Origin: Vannielia litorea
GTDB taxonomy: Bacteria; Pseudomonadota; Alphaproteobacteria; Rhodobacterales; Rhodobacteraceae
Length of the DNA: 35,251 nucleotides
Direction of reading: 5' to 3'
Assembly (NCBI RefSeq): GCF_018424695.1
Contig: NZ_QTNQ01000041.1
Location: 1-35,251, forward strand
Shown here: positions 23,117 through 31,938 of the stretch, in pieces
Layout: every line of letters starts with the position of its first letter
How positions within the stretch are numbered: the stretch's first letter is position 1
Notes under the pieces: generated by a model
Database searches by the model: none
What the model was told of the DNA's origin: nothing
Seen by the model: only the letters and a program-made list of their open reading frames with translations
Translations under genes and position numbers: made by a program

Positions 23117-24103
23117 TCAGATGGTTTCGGGGCTGAAATCCGCCATTTCATGGGCAGATCGCGCCGATTGTCGGTGCCGCGCCCAGGCCCAGGTGGCCAG
23201 GATCACGATGATCGAGGCGTAGCCATCCACCGCGTAGTGCCAGCCGAGGTGCACCGAGAGAAACTGGAAGGCCACCACCACCGCAACCGCCACCGGCGCC
23301 AGCCAGCGGGCGCGCTCGTAGAGGTAGAGCGAGACCACGCATGCCAGGCCCACATGCACGCTGGGAAAGGCCGAAATGCCCGAGCCGATCCCCTGCGTGC
23401 CGCTCTCGTAGACCCGCCACAGAAAGTCCTGCACCCCGCCCACCGTGCTGTCGCTGATGCCACTGGCCTCCAACGCCGCAATCAGCCCGGCAAAGCGGTC
23501 GCCGCCCAGCAGCCGGTCATAGAAGATCGGCCCGGCCGACATGCCGCCGAGCGCCAGCACCGAGCCAAGCAGCGCCCAGCCCACGCAATAGAGCAGCAAG
23601 AAGCGGCCCACACGGGCACGGTCGCTGTCGAAGAGCACGAGGATCACCGGCAGATACATCGCCGGCACCAGCCAGGCGCCCATGTAGAGCGCCATGGCCG
23701 CGCCGGGCGGGATCCAGCCGCCCACCGCATGGGTCAGCACATAGGGGTCCACCCCAAAGTGCATCAACCGGTCGATCTCGGCCAGGGGCGGGTCGGCCCA
23801 GAACGGCAGGGCGTAGGGCAGGCTCGTCTTGACCATGGTGAAGGTCAGGAAAAACAGGTTGCAGGCCATGAGCACCACGAAGGCGCGCGGGATGCGGGCC
23901 ACCAGGTCACCCTTAGGCAGCACCAAGAACAGCGCGGCGAAGGCAAGGATGAGCCACCATGCCTTCTCCACGAAGAAGATGGCCGAGGTCGGCAGCGCGC
24001 CGCCCAGATCGAGGATCAGCGCCACCGGATCGTCGCGCACCAGCACCACGAAGGCCACGCCCGCGAGGAAGTAGAATGCCACGAATCTCAGGAAGTTGCG
24101 CAT
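23117..24103 (-). CDS. PAP2-superfamily membrane phosphatase, copy 2
   Basis: 328 aa, ATG. The same architecture as the neighbouring copy: several membrane helices, FPSVH (His ~250) and GWHYAVDGYAS (His ~289), plus shared blocks LLGGDRFAGLI and SDRARVGRFLLL. The two are clearly paralogues from tandem duplication. This copy is first in the transcription direction and divergent from greA. A 7-bp GC inverted repeat (23093–23113) without U-tract follows its stop. Substrate unknown. Confidence 0.88.
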   Translation of the reverse strand: MRNFLRFVAFYFLAGVAFVVLVRDDPVALILDLGGALPTSAIFFVEKAWWLILAFAALFLVLPKGDLVARIPRAFVVLMACNLFFLTFTMVKTSLPYALPFWADPPLAEIDRLMHFGVDPYVLTHAVGGWIPPGAAMALYMGAWLVPAMYLPVILVLFDSDRARVGRFLLLYCVGWALLGSVLALGGMSAGPIFYDRLLGGDRFAGLIAALEASGISDSTVGGVQDFLWRVYESGTQGIGSGISAFPSVHVGLACVVSLYLYERARWLAPVAVAVVVAFQFLSVHLGWHYAVDGYASIIVILATWAWARHRQSARSAHEMADFSPETI

Positions 24104-24192
24104 GAACTGCCCGCCTGCTGCTGCCCCGATGATGCTCCGCCTGAGCCAAGCCCGTTTTCCGCCACCCTAGCTTCGCAACCCTTTCCGGACTA

Positions 24193-24221
24193 TTGACTTT
24201 CCCTTCTCCGATTGAGTTAAG
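24193..24221 (+). promoter_or_regulatory. Probable greA promoter
   Basis: TTGACT (24193–24198), 17-nt spacer, GTTAAG (24216–24221), about 45 nt before greA. Good -35, moderate -10. Confidence 0.45.
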
Positions 24222-24266
24222 AGCCCAAGTGTTGCCCTTTCTCCCAGTGAAAGATCCGCCGCGAAA

Positions 24267-24737
24267 ATGGATAAGATACCGATGACCCGCGCGGGCCACA
24301 CCGCGCTCGATACCGAACTGAAACAGCTCAAGTCCGTTGAGCGCCCGGCGATCATCAAGGCGATCGCCGAGGCCCGCGAGCATGGCGATCTTTCGGAAAA
24401 TGCCGAGTATCATTCCGCCAAGGAAAAGCAGAGCTTTATCGAAGGCCGGATCAAGGAGATCGAGGGCGTGCTGTCGCTGGCCGAGGTGATCGACCCGGCC
24501 AAGCTGTCCGGCTCCATCAAGTTCGGTGCCACGGTCACGGTCGTCGATGAAGATACAGACGCCGAGAAAACCTGGCAGATCGTCGGCGAGCACGAGGCCG
24601 ACATCGAGCGCGGGCTGCTCAACATCAAGTCCCCCATCGCCCGCGCCCTGATCGGCAAGGACGAGGGCGACAGCGTCGAAGTGCGCACGCCCGGCGGTGA
24701 GAAGAGCTACGAAGTCCTGAGCATCAAGTACGTCTGA
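24267..24737 (+). CDS. greA: Transcription elongation factor GreA
   Basis: 156 aa. N-terminal antiparallel coiled coil ([18 protein letters not shown] … [19 protein letters not shown]) with the acidic tip residues Asp and Glu in GDLSENAEY that act in RNA cleavage, then a C-terminal FKBP-like domain ([13 protein letters not shown] … [18 protein letters not shown]). GreA rescues backtracked RNA polymerase. No strong Shine–Dalgarno is visible. Followed 16 nt later by a membrane-protein gene. Confidence 0.98.
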   Translation: MDKIPMTRAGHTALDTELKQLKSVERPAIIKAIAEAREHGDLSENAEYHSAKEKQSFIEGRIKEIEGVLSLAEVIDPAKLSGSIKFGATVTVVDEDTDAEKTWQIVGEHEADIERGLLNIKSPIARALIGKDEGDSVEVRTPGGEKSYEVLSIKYV

Positions 24738-24753
24738 CAGGAGCTTGGCAGGG

Positions 24754-25824
24754 GTGAGCGACGCCGAGGAATCCAACAGCGCATCGCAACAGTCGATGCG
24801 GGCCGCGCCCATGCCGTTGCGCTCGGCGCAGGCCGCGCGCAATGAGGCCGCGGGCGGCTTCGGCGCGGCCGAACTGATCGGCGCGGGGCTCACCCTGCTC
24901 TGGGGCCTGATGGTCGGCGGTTTCTTCCTGCTGGTGCCCGAGGGCGATGGCGACAGCTTCGATCCGATCACCTTCGTGATGGTGCTCTTCGCGGTGTTCA
25001 TGCCGGTGGCGCTGATCTGGGTCGGCGTGGCGGCCGCCCGCAGTTCCAAGATCATGCGCGAAGAGAGCGCGCGGCTCACGGCGGCGGTCGATGCCCTGCG
25101 CTCCAGCTATGTCAGCCAGGCCCAGGGCGGCACCAGCGAAGGGCGTAGCTCACCCGTCGAGCGCAAACTCGAAGAGCTGGTGACAGCCCAGCGCAACGCC
25201 GAGGCCGCGCTGGCGCGCATCGCCTCCCGCGCGGGGCTGGCGGCCGAGGTGCCCCTGCCCGGCAAGCCCGCCCTCTCGCGCCCCGAGCCGCGCCCCGGGG
25301 CCGAGGCCCAGCCCGCCTTCGATCTCGGCACGCCCGCCGTCTCGGGCAGCGCGCCGATCTCGGTCGAGGAGTTCATCCGCGCGCTGAACTTCCCCGAGAA
25401 CGAGAAGGACAAGGCCGGGTTCGCCGCGCTCCGCAAGGCGCTGCGCGACCGCACGATCTCGGGCCTCGTGCACTCCGCGCAGGATGTGCTCACCCTGCTG
25501 TCCGAAGATGGCATCTACATGGATGATCTGTCCCCGGCGCCCGCCCGCCCGGCGGTGTGGCGCAAGTTCGGGCAGGGGCGGCGTGGCGAGGAAATCGCCG
25601 GGATGGACGGTGTGAAGGATCGCAGCTGCCTCGCCCTCACCTCGGGCCGGATGCGCGCCGATCCGATCTTCCGCGACGCGGCGCACCACTTCCTGCGCAA
25701 GTTCGACCAGACCTTTGCCGCCTTCTCCGAAACCGCCTCGGACACCGAGATCATCGCCGTCTCCGAAACCCGCACCGCCCGCGCCTTCATGCTGCTGGGC
25801 AAGGTCTCTGGCACCTTCGACTAG
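24754..25824 (+). CDS. Conserved-looking membrane protein with coiled-coil region, function unknown
   Basis: 356 aa from a GTG at 24754, with AGGAG 10 nt upstream; a TTG at 24745 is too close to that site. Polar N-terminus, two membrane helices (about residues 42–62 and 74–96), then an Ala/Glu-rich likely coiled coil (RLTAAVDALRSSY … LEELVTAQRNAEAALARIAS), a Pro-rich linker, and a globular C-terminal domain (residues ~205–356) ending FMLLGKVSGTFD. The soluble part should face the cytoplasm. Probably co-transcribed with greA (16 nt gap). I do not recognise a named family. Confidence 0.8.
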   Translation: MSDAEESNSASQQSMRAAPMPLRSAQAARNEAAGGFGAAELIGAGLTLLWGLMVGGFFLLVPEGDGDSFDPITFVMVLFAVFMPVALIWVGVAAARSSKIMREESARLTAAVDALRSSYVSQAQGGTSEGRSSPVERKLEELVTAQRNAEAALARIASRAGLAAEVPLPGKPALSRPEPRPGAEAQPAFDLGTPAVSGSAPISVEEFIRALNFPENEKDKAGFAALRKALRDRTISGLVHSAQDVLTLLSEDGIYMDDLSPAPARPAVWRKFGQGRRGEEIAGMDGVKDRSCLALTSGRMRADPIFRDAAHHFLRKFDQTFAAFSETASDTEIIAVSETRTARAFMLLGKVSGTFD

Positions 25825-25902
25825 GGCCGCATCCGGCGCGCGCCCTTCCCCTCGCCCGGCCATGGCTTGCTTCACGGCGTGGCAGACCAACCAGGCACGG
25901 CC

Positions 25903-26643
25903 ATGATCGACACAGCCCTGCTTCTTCCGCCCCTCCTGCCATGGCTCATATGCGCCATGGCCGTGATCTGCGGCACCTTGATCCAGAAGCTCGCCGGGGC
26001 GGGGTTCGGCATGATCGCCGCGCCCGCCATGACGATCGCAGCGCCGGAATGGGTGCCGGGCACGATCCTGCTGCTCGGCGTTCTCTCCGGCATCGGGTCT
26101 TTCCTCGGCGCGCGCAATGCAGTCGTGCGCACCGACCTGCCCCCGGGCTTCGCCGGACGCCTCCTCGGCGCGGTGCTCGCCGCCTTCATCGCAAACGCCG
26201 TTGTCGGCACCGATGCGCTGCCGGTCATCATCGCGCTCGTCGTCCTGCTGGCCGTCGCCCTCAACCTCGCCGGCCTGTCCTTGCCCATCACCGCCAAAAC
26301 CCTGTTCGGGGCCGGGATGACAGCCGGGGTCATGGGCACGCTCACCGGGATCGGCGCGCCCCCCATGGCCATTCTCTACTCCGGCGTCGAGTCGCGCAGA
26401 TCGGCCGCCACCCAGAACGCCTTCTTCGGCTTCGGCATGATCGTTTCCATCGGTGCCCTCGCCGTGGCGGGCCTCATCCGCATGCCCCACATCGCCTTGG
26501 CCCTCTCCCTCGCGCCGCTGGTCCTGCTGAGCCTCGTCGCGGTGCGCCCGCTGGTGGCGCGGTTCGAGCGCCGCGCCATCCGCCCCTGGGCGCTCGGGCT
26601 CGCGGCCCTCTCGGCCGTGGTCCTTCTGGCAAAGTCGATCTGA
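25903..26643 (+). CDS. TSUP-family (TauE/SafE) membrane permease
   Basis: 246 aa, about eight membrane helices. The N-terminal half carries GTLIQKLAGAGFGMIAAPAMTI and the second half GMTAGVMGTLTGIGAPPMAI, the paired motifs of the TauE/SafE (DUF81) family. Members export or import sulfite, sulfonates or related organosulfur anions; the substrate here is not determined. ATG at 25903; only a weak AGG precedes it. It lies 78 nt after the membrane-protein gene and converges with a sulfotransferase gene. Confidence 0.9.
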   Translation: MIDTALLLPPLLPWLICAMAVICGTLIQKLAGAGFGMIAAPAMTIAAPEWVPGTILLLGVLSGIGSFLGARNAVVRTDLPPGFAGRLLGAVLAAFIANAVVGTDALPVIIALVVLLAVALNLAGLSLPITAKTLFGAGMTAGVMGTLTGIGAPPMAILYSGVESRRSAATQNAFFGFGMIVSIGALAVAGLIRMPHIALALSLAPLVLLSLVAVRPLVARFERRAIRPWALGLAALSAVVLLAKSI

Positions 26644-26656
26644 CCGCCGCGCGCCG

Positions 26657-27544
26657 TCAGCCCCCAACAGCCCCCTCGTCGCCAAACTCCAGCCAGGCCC
26701 GCGCCCCGGGCGAAAGCGCCGCATCCATCACCGCGTCATAGGCCGCAAGCTCCGCCTGCGTCAGCCGCCCCTCCCACTTCCCGCTGCTGCCACTCTCGAA
26801 GAAGGCCGCATCGGACCGGAAGAAGCCCTTGCCGCCTGACGGGCAAAAGCGCTCGGCCTCTGTCTTCATGTTGTCGAAACGCGCCGCCTCGACCAATCGC
26901 GCCATCACATCCGCCGGATGGGCAACGCCCAGCAGAGCGGCCACCGTCTCGAAAGTGCCCGCAAGATCGCGGCGCATGTCGGCAAAATGGAACAGCGTCA
27001 CGTTCGCCCTGTCCGCAACCGCCCGCGCCGCCTCGTAATGCCGCAGGATATGCGCCAGCGGCATCGCATCGGTATCAAACCCCTCCGGCCCGCCATCGAG
27101 GAACCTGCGAAATGCAACGCCCTCTGCGTCGTCCTCCGGATACCAGTGATCGAACCACCGCAGCGGCGTGTTGCGCACATGGTTGCGAAAGGAGAAATGC
27201 GCATCCAGCGGGTGACGAAAGACGCAGAAGTACTGCGCCTGCCCGTCCAGCGGCACCCCGTCCATCGGCGTGTGGCTCTTCATGCTGCGCCGATGGTCCA
27301 TGGCCTCCAGCCGCGCTGCCAACTCGTCGATGTCGCGAAGCCGGATATCGACCCACGGCATCTTCACCGAAAGCTCTGTCTCCACCCCAGGATCGCCCGA
27401 AAGCAGCAGCGCCACGATCGTCTGCATCCAGGTCGTCCCGCATTTCGGCGGCGTCACCACGATCACGTCATCGGGCCGGATCTCCACCGCATCCCAGCGC
27501 CGGTTGTCGGTCAGGGGCCCGAGGTAAAGCCTTCTTCCGGTCAT
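26657..27544 (-). CDS. Cytosolic-type (SULT-like) sulfotransferase
   Basis: 295 aa. ATG at 27544 with GGGGAG 7 nt upstream (a GTG at 27550 is the alternative). PAPS-binding motif PPKCGTTW at residues 32–39, catalytic His91 in KSHTPMDGVP, 3'-phosphate motif FCVFRHPLDAHFS (Arg110, Ser118), and the C-terminal GSSGKWEGRLT corresponding to the SULT GxxGDWKNxF motif. It transfers sulfate from PAPS to a hydroxyl or amine acceptor. Convergent with the TSUP gene, a possible but unproven sulfur link. Confidence 0.92.
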   Translation of the reverse strand: MTGRRLYLGPLTDNRRWDAVEIRPDDVIVVTPPKCGTTWMQTIVALLLSGDPGVETELSVKMPWVDIRLRDIDELAARLEAMDHRRSMKSHTPMDGVPLDGQAQYFCVFRHPLDAHFSFRNHVRNTPLRWFDHWYPEDDAEGVAFRRFLDGGPEGFDTDAMPLAHILRHYEAARAVADRANVTLFHFADMRRDLAGTFETVAALLGVAHPADVMARLVEAARFDNMKTEAERFCPSGGKGFFRSDAAFFESGSSGKWEGRLTQAELAAYDAVMDAALSPGARAWLEFGDEGAVGG

Positions 27545-27670
27545 GTGCACGCTCCCCGCAATGCCCGCTTTGCGCCGATGCTAGGCCATCCCCCCACCGG
27601 AAGAAACAGCACCAAACCTTGCCATGGGCACCGCCTTTCCGTAAGGTTAACCGAGACCAAGGTCTATATT

Positions 27671-27730
27671 GACACCGCGCTCCACTTACAGAGCTGGGGC
27701 TGCCTTTTAGGGCGTGTCAGGCGCGGTGTC
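27671..27730. promoter_or_regulatory. 10-bp inverted repeat upstream of a small exported protein gene
   Basis: GACACCGCGC (27671–27680) and GCGCGGTGTC (27721–27730) are perfect inverted repeats with a 40-nt spacer. The second arm ends 46 nt before the ATG at 27777. Could be a leader-RNA stem or paired operator half-sites. Confidence 0.4.
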
Positions 27731-27776
27731 CTGACGAGTGTTTCCAAACCGCGATTTGATGAAGGGGGGAGCAATC

Positions 27777-27983
27777 ATGCTGATCGAATTGGCGTTCATC
27801 GCCTGCATGCAGACGGCTGTGGAGACCTGCCGAGAAGAGTATATCCGATCCAACCAGGGCACGTTGCTCGGTTGTCTCCTCGGCGCACAGGCCGAACTTG
27901 CACAATGGGCGAACCGGCACGCCGAGTGGCGGATCGAGAGCTACAGGTGCCACTACGTCGACGAGACGGCACAGAAAATCTGA
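27777..27983 (+). CDS. Small Cys-containing protein, probably exported
   Basis: 68 aa, ATG with AAGGGGGGA about 6 nt upstream. A short hydrophobic N-terminus (MLIELAFIACMQTAVETC) is followed by a pattern of four Cys (residues 9, 18, 33 and one in SYRCHYV) and the segment AQAELAQWANRHAEWRIESYRC. Rhodobacterales encode many such short proteins with the A-x-x-W-x-x-x-H-P-x-W-x-I pattern (recalled, not searched). Function unknown. It has an inverted repeat in its leader and converges with the flavoprotein gene 13 nt away. Confidence 0.7.
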   Translation: MLIELAFIACMQTAVETCREEYIRSNQGTLLGCLLGAQAELAQWANRHAEWRIESYRCHYVDETAQKI

Positions 27984-27996
27984 GCAGGCCCGCGCC

Positions 27997-29157
27997 TCAG
28001 CCCGCCACCGCCTGCCCGGCGGCGACCCCGCTCGCCCAGGCCCACTGAAAATTGTAGCCCCCCAGCCAGCCCGTCACATCCACCGCTTCGCCGATGAAGT
28101 AGAGGCCCGGCACCTTCTTCGCTTCCATCGTCTTGCTCGAAAGCTCGGCGGTCGAAACGCCGCCCGCCGTCACCTCGGCCTTGGCATAGCCCTCCGTCCC
28201 GTCGGGATGAAACTCCAGCCCCTCCAGCACCGCCGCCGCCCGCTCCAGCTCGCGGTCCGGGGCGTTGCCCATTTCGGTCGCCAGCCCGATCCGCTCTGCC
28301 AGCGCCTCGGCCAGACGGCCGGGCAGGTGCTCGGAGAGCGCCGCCTTCAGCCCCGCACGCGGCGCCTTCGCCCGCGCCGCCTTCAGCCGCTCCAGCGCGC
28401 CCGGCAACACGTTCAGCCGCACCGCCTCGCCCTCGCGCCAGTAGCTCGACACCTGCAAGATCGCCGGGCCGGAGAGGCCGCGATGGGTGAAGAGCGTGGC
28501 CTCCTCGAATGAGACGCCGCCCGCCGTCGCCACCGAGGGCACGGCGACGCCCGAGATGGTGGTGAAGAGCCTGTCCGCCTCCGGCAGGGTGAAGGGCACC
28601 AGCGCCGGGCGTGGCTCTACCAGGTCCAGCGCGAACTGCCGGGCAATCTCATAGGCCCGCCCGCTCGCCCCCATCTTCGGGATCGACGGCCCGCCGGTCG
28701 CCACGATCAGCTTCGGCGCGCACGCACCCGCCACCTCGAATTGCCCATCGCGGTGCCGCACCGCCGTGCCGCTCACGCCCAGCCGGGTTTCCACCCCGAC
28801 CTTGGCGCACTCCGCCTCCAGCATTGCCACGATCTGCCGCGCCGAGCCGTCGCAGAAGAGCTGGCCCAGGGTTTTCTCGTGCCAGGCGATGCCGTGGCGA
28901 TCCACCAGGTCGATGAAATCCCATTGCGTGTAGCGGCTCAGCGCCGACTTGGCGAAATGCGGATTCTCCGACAGGTAGCAGCCCGGTTCGATGCCGAGAT
29001 TGGTGAAGTTGCAGCGCCCGCCGCCGGAAATCAGGATCTTCTTGCCCGCCTTCTCGGCATGGTCCAGCAGCAGCACCCGCGCCCCGGCCTGCCCGGCGGT
29101 TGCGGCGGCCATCAGCCCGGCGCCGCCCGCGCCCAGTATGATCACATCATAGCTCAT
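27997..29157 (-). CDS. BaiN/RdsA (HI0933-like) family FAD-dependent oxidoreductase
   Basis: 386 aa. N-terminal FAD-binding Rossmann motif GAGGAGLMAAATAG, then KKILISGGGRCNFTN typical of the HI0933/YhiN family. Central ATGGPSIPKMGASGRAYEIA, and C-terminal EVTAGGVSTAELSSKTMEAK with GLYFIGEAVDVTGWLGGYNFQWAWASG. The biochemical role in most bacteria is not settled; BaiN reduces bile-acid intermediates in gut bacteria. It lies 72 nt downstream of the GNAT gene on the same strand. Confidence 0.93.
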   Translation of the reverse strand: MSYDVIILGAGGAGLMAAATAGQAGARVLLLDHAEKAGKKILISGGGRCNFTNLGIEPGCYLSENPHFAKSALSRYTQWDFIDLVDRHGIAWHEKTLGQLFCDGSARQIVAMLEAECAKVGVETRLGVSGTAVRHRDGQFEVAGACAPKLIVATGGPSIPKMGASGRAYEIARQFALDLVEPRPALVPFTLPEADRLFTTISGVAVPSVATAGGVSFEEATLFTHRGLSGPAILQVSSYWREGEAVRLNVLPGALERLKAARAKAPRAGLKAALSEHLPGRLAEALAERIGLATEMGNAPDRELERAAAVLEGLEFHPDGTEGYAKAEVTAGGVSTAELSSKTMEAKKVPGLYFIGEAVDVTGWLGGYNFQWAWASGVAAGQAVAG

Positions 29158-29229
29158 CGCCGACGGTCTAAACCGCCTGCAGGCTGGGTGAAACCCACCC
29201 CCCGAGCCGCTCTTCGGCGCTAGCGGTCC

Positions 29230-29853
29230 TCACCGAAGCTGCGAAGAGGGGCCGAAGGGCCCCGATGAGCTGCTCGGCTCCACGCCTGCCACCATCGTCG
29301 TGGCCCGCCGAAACCCCAGCAACGGCGCCAGCACCCCGGCCCGCATCTCGCCCCGCGCCACGAACCCGCAGCGCTCATACAGCGCGCGCGCCCTCTCATT
29401 GCCCTCGATCACGTCCAGACGCACCTCACCGCAACCCCGGCGCGCCGCCTCCGCGATGATCGCCCCGATCAGCGCCGTGCCAACACCCCGGCCCCGCGCG
29501 CGCTCGGCCACGAAGATCCCGTCCATCAGCAGCTGCCCGGGCACCATCTGTCGCTCGAACAGCTCCAGCAACGGCCCGCGCCAGGCAGCGCCGAACCAGC
29601 CGTAATGCCGTGCCATCTCGGCAAACCCACCGGCCAGAAACCCGCCCTCGGGCGTCTTGAACCCGGCCACGCCCAGCAACTGCCCGCGCTCCGCCGCCGA
29701 AATCGCAAACCCGGGCTGGATGACCTCGGCAATAAAGCCCAGCGCCTTCCGGTCCGGCCACATGATCCGCCCCAGTTTGCCCCGGAACGCCGCCCAGAAC
29801 AGCCGCGCCACCTCGTCCCGGTGTGCCGCGTCGAATCCGGCCCGGATTTCCAT
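29230..29853 (-). CDS. GNAT-family N-acetyltransferase
   Basis: 207 aa. Acetyl-CoA motif RGRGVGTALIGAI and following V-R-L-D-V-I-E-G-N-E-R-A-R-A-L-Y-E-R-C-G-F, the typical GNAT core. The start ATG directly abuts the moeA stop (no spacer), so it is translated from the same mRNA. The Ser/Pro/Gly-rich tail looks disordered, and its coding DNA contains a GGGGCC/GGCCCC stem. Acceptor unknown; link to molybdenum cofactor not evident. Confidence 0.88.
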   Translation of the reverse strand: MEIRAGFDAAHRDEVARLFWAAFRGKLGRIMWPDRKALGFIAEVIQPGFAISAAERGQLLGVAGFKTPEGGFLAGGFAEMARHYGWFGAAWRGPLLELFERQMVPGQLLMDGIFVAERARGRGVGTALIGAIIAEAARRGCGEVRLDVIEGNERARALYERCGFVARGEMRAGVLAPLLGFRRATTMVAGVEPSSSSGPFGPSSQLR

Positions 29854-31938
29854 CTAGAGCCCCAGCGCCGCATAGGGGATGAAGCGCACCGGATCGCCCC
29901 GCTTCACCTCCAACGCCCCATCAGGCAGTTCCACCAGCCCCCCGGCCCAGGTCAGCCCGCTGATCCGGCCGGAGCCCTCGGAAGCAAACACCTCCACCCC
30001 CTCGGGCCCCATCCGCGCGCGCAGAAACTCCCGCCGCCCGGGCTTCTTGCGCTTCTCGAAGGCGGCGGGCACCTCAAAGCCCTCCGGCTCCAGCCAGTGT
30101 CCGCCCGCCAGCACCTCCAGCGCAGGCCGGGCAAAGATCGCCGCCGTCACAAGCGTCGCCACCGGGTTGCCCGGCAGACCAAACAGCGGCACCCCGCCCC
30201 AGCGGCCCAGCGCCAGCGGACGGCCCGGCTTCAGGGCGATGCGCCAGGCCGTCAGGTCACCCTCCGTGCGCAACAGCGCCGAGAGGTGGTCTTCATCGCC
30301 AGCCGAGGCGCCGCCCGACGTCAGGATCACATCTGCCTCCGCGCCGGTCAGTGCCGCGCGCAAGGCGTCGCGATCATCGCCCACGCGGCCAAGGTCCACC
30401 GCCGCATGGCCCCAGCCCGCGACCATCGCAAGCAGCATCGGGCGATTGGCATCATGCGTATCATGCGGCCCCGTCGCCTCGCCCGGCTCCACGATCTCGT
30501 CACCGGTCGAAAGCACACCCACCCGCAGCGGCCTGCGCACCTCCAGGTCGGCCACGCCGGTCGCGGCGATCAGGGCCACATCGGGCGCTCGCAGCCGGTG
30601 GCCGGGCGCAAGCAGCACCTCGCCTGCGTCCACATCCTCCCCCGCCCGGCGGGTGTTCGCCCCCAGGCGCGGCGGGCGCGCAAAGGCAAGCCGGGTTTCG
30701 CTCGAGGCCGTGTCCTCTTCCAGCACCACCGTGTCCACGCCCTCCGGCAACAGGGCGCCGGTCAGGATGCGCAGGGCCTGTCCCGCCGGAACAGAGCCTG
30801 AAAACGGCGCACCCGCCGCCGCCCGCCCGGGCGTTATCTCCATCTCGATCCGCCCCGCGCCGTCCGGGGCGGGCAGGCCACCATGCGCAAAGCCCCAGCC
30901 GTCCACCGCGGCATTCGCGCCCGGCGGGTTGGCCCGCGCCGCCCGCACCTCTCTCGCAAGGACGCGCCCCGTCGCCGCGGCCACCGGCACCCACTCGGCC
31001 CCCGCGACCGGGTTCAACCACTCCCGCAGCCGCGCAAGTGCCGCGTCCACCGGCACCCAGTCCACTCCGGGCGGAAGGGCGAAGCAGTCGTCCTTCATCG
31101 CAGGGGGCTGCAACGCCTGCAGGGCAGAACTTGTCCCGCCGTCCCGACCGATCCCCAGGATCCACCCCTCCTCGGGCGCATCCACATCGAGCAGCGCCGC
31201 CATCTCATCCGGCGCCACGCGCGCCATCCGGTCGGCCAGCCGCCTCACCTGTTCCCGATCCGGGATCTCATCCGTGGTCGCCCGCGGCGGCACCACCAGC
31301 GACGGCCAGATCTCCACCAGCGCCACCGGGCCGTCCAGCGGCTCGAACGGCCAGGCCCTCGCGCCCGTGGCCCTGCGCAGCCGCGCCAGCACCGGCAACC
31401 CGGTCAGCACCTGAGAGCCCACCGAGCCTGCCCCGCTCATCTGCCAGCAGGTAAACGCCCCCTTCGCCAGCCGCTCCACCTTGCGGCGATCCGGGAAGGG
31501 ATTGCGATAGGCCTCCTTCCGCCTCGGCAGCCCGTCAATCTCCCGCGTCAGCCCGTTGCCCCAGAACGGCCCCGCGCCCCCGCCCACCGCTCGGTTGATC
31601 TCTGCGGCAAGGTCAAAGCGGTTGCTCTCGCCGCCGCTGTCCTCCAGCCGCGCCTCGATCCAGTCCCACAACGCCAGCGGATCGTCCGAGCCGCACACCG
31701 CCCGGGCAAACCCCGCCGGGTAGCCGAAGGGAAAGTCGAAGCCGACCATCACCCGGCGGCCTGCCGCCACCTCAGCCGAAATCAGCGCGCCCAGCCGCGC
31801 CTCGGCCACGCTGCGGTTGCGGCAATACTCGGGTTCCCGGCCCGCCACACCGATCCAGATGGCATCCTTCTTCGGGGCCGCGCCACGGTCTTTCCCGCCC
31901 GACCAGTCCACCATGATGAAGGTGTCAAACGGCTCCAA
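29854..31938 (-). CDS. moeA: Molybdopterin molybdenumtransferase MoeA fused to an N-terminal domain
   Basis: 694 aa, about 280 longer than ordinary MoeA. TTG start at 31938 with GGGAGG 6 nt upstream; it overlaps mobB by 14 nt. Residues 1–~280 (FDTFIMVDWSGG, VMVGFDFPFGYP, AYRNPFPDRRKVERLAKG) form a separate domain resembling DUF429/RNase H-like proteins. Residues ~281–694 are MoeA: ANPPGANAAVDGWGFA, ILTGALLPEGVDTVV, STGDEIVEPG, TSGGASAGDEDH, LFGLPGNPVATLV. MoeA inserts molybdate into adenylylated molybdopterin. No ribosome-binding site precedes the internal Met281, so the fusion is genuine. Confidence 0.93.
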   Translation of the reverse strand: MEPFDTFIMVDWSGGKDRGAAPKKDAIWIGVAGREPEYCRNRSVAEARLGALISAEVAAGRRVMVGFDFPFGYPAGFARAVCGSDDPLALWDWIEARLEDSGGESNRFDLAAEINRAVGGGAGPFWGNGLTREIDGLPRRKEAYRNPFPDRRKVERLAKGAFTCWQMSGAGSVGSQVLTGLPVLARLRRATGARAWPFEPLDGPVALVEIWPSLVVPPRATTDEIPDREQVRRLADRMARVAPDEMAALLDVDAPEEGWILGIGRDGGTSSALQALQPPAMKDDCFALPPGVDWVPVDAALARLREWLNPVAGAEWVPVAAATGRVLAREVRAARANPPGANAAVDGWGFAHGGLPAPDGAGRIEMEITPGRAAAGAPFSGSVPAGQALRILTGALLPEGVDTVVLEEDTASSETRLAFARPPRLGANTRRAGEDVDAGEVLLAPGHRLRAPDVALIAATGVADLEVRRPLRVGVLSTGDEIVEPGEATGPHDTHDANRPMLLAMVAGWGHAAVDLGRVGDDRDALRAALTGAEADVILTSGGASAGDEDHLSALLRTEGDLTAWRIALKPGRPLALGRWGGVPLFGLPGNPVATLVTAAIFARPALEVLAGGHWLEPEGFEVPAAFEKRKKPGRREFLRARMGPEGVEVFASEGSGRISGLTWAGGLVELPDGALEVKRGDPVRFIPYAALGL

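Noticed and set aside
25150..26741. Long overlapping frames opposite or out of phase with the greA-linked gene and TSUP gene
   Set aside because: Arg/Gly/Ala/His-rich composition with no domains; shadows of high-GC coding sequence.
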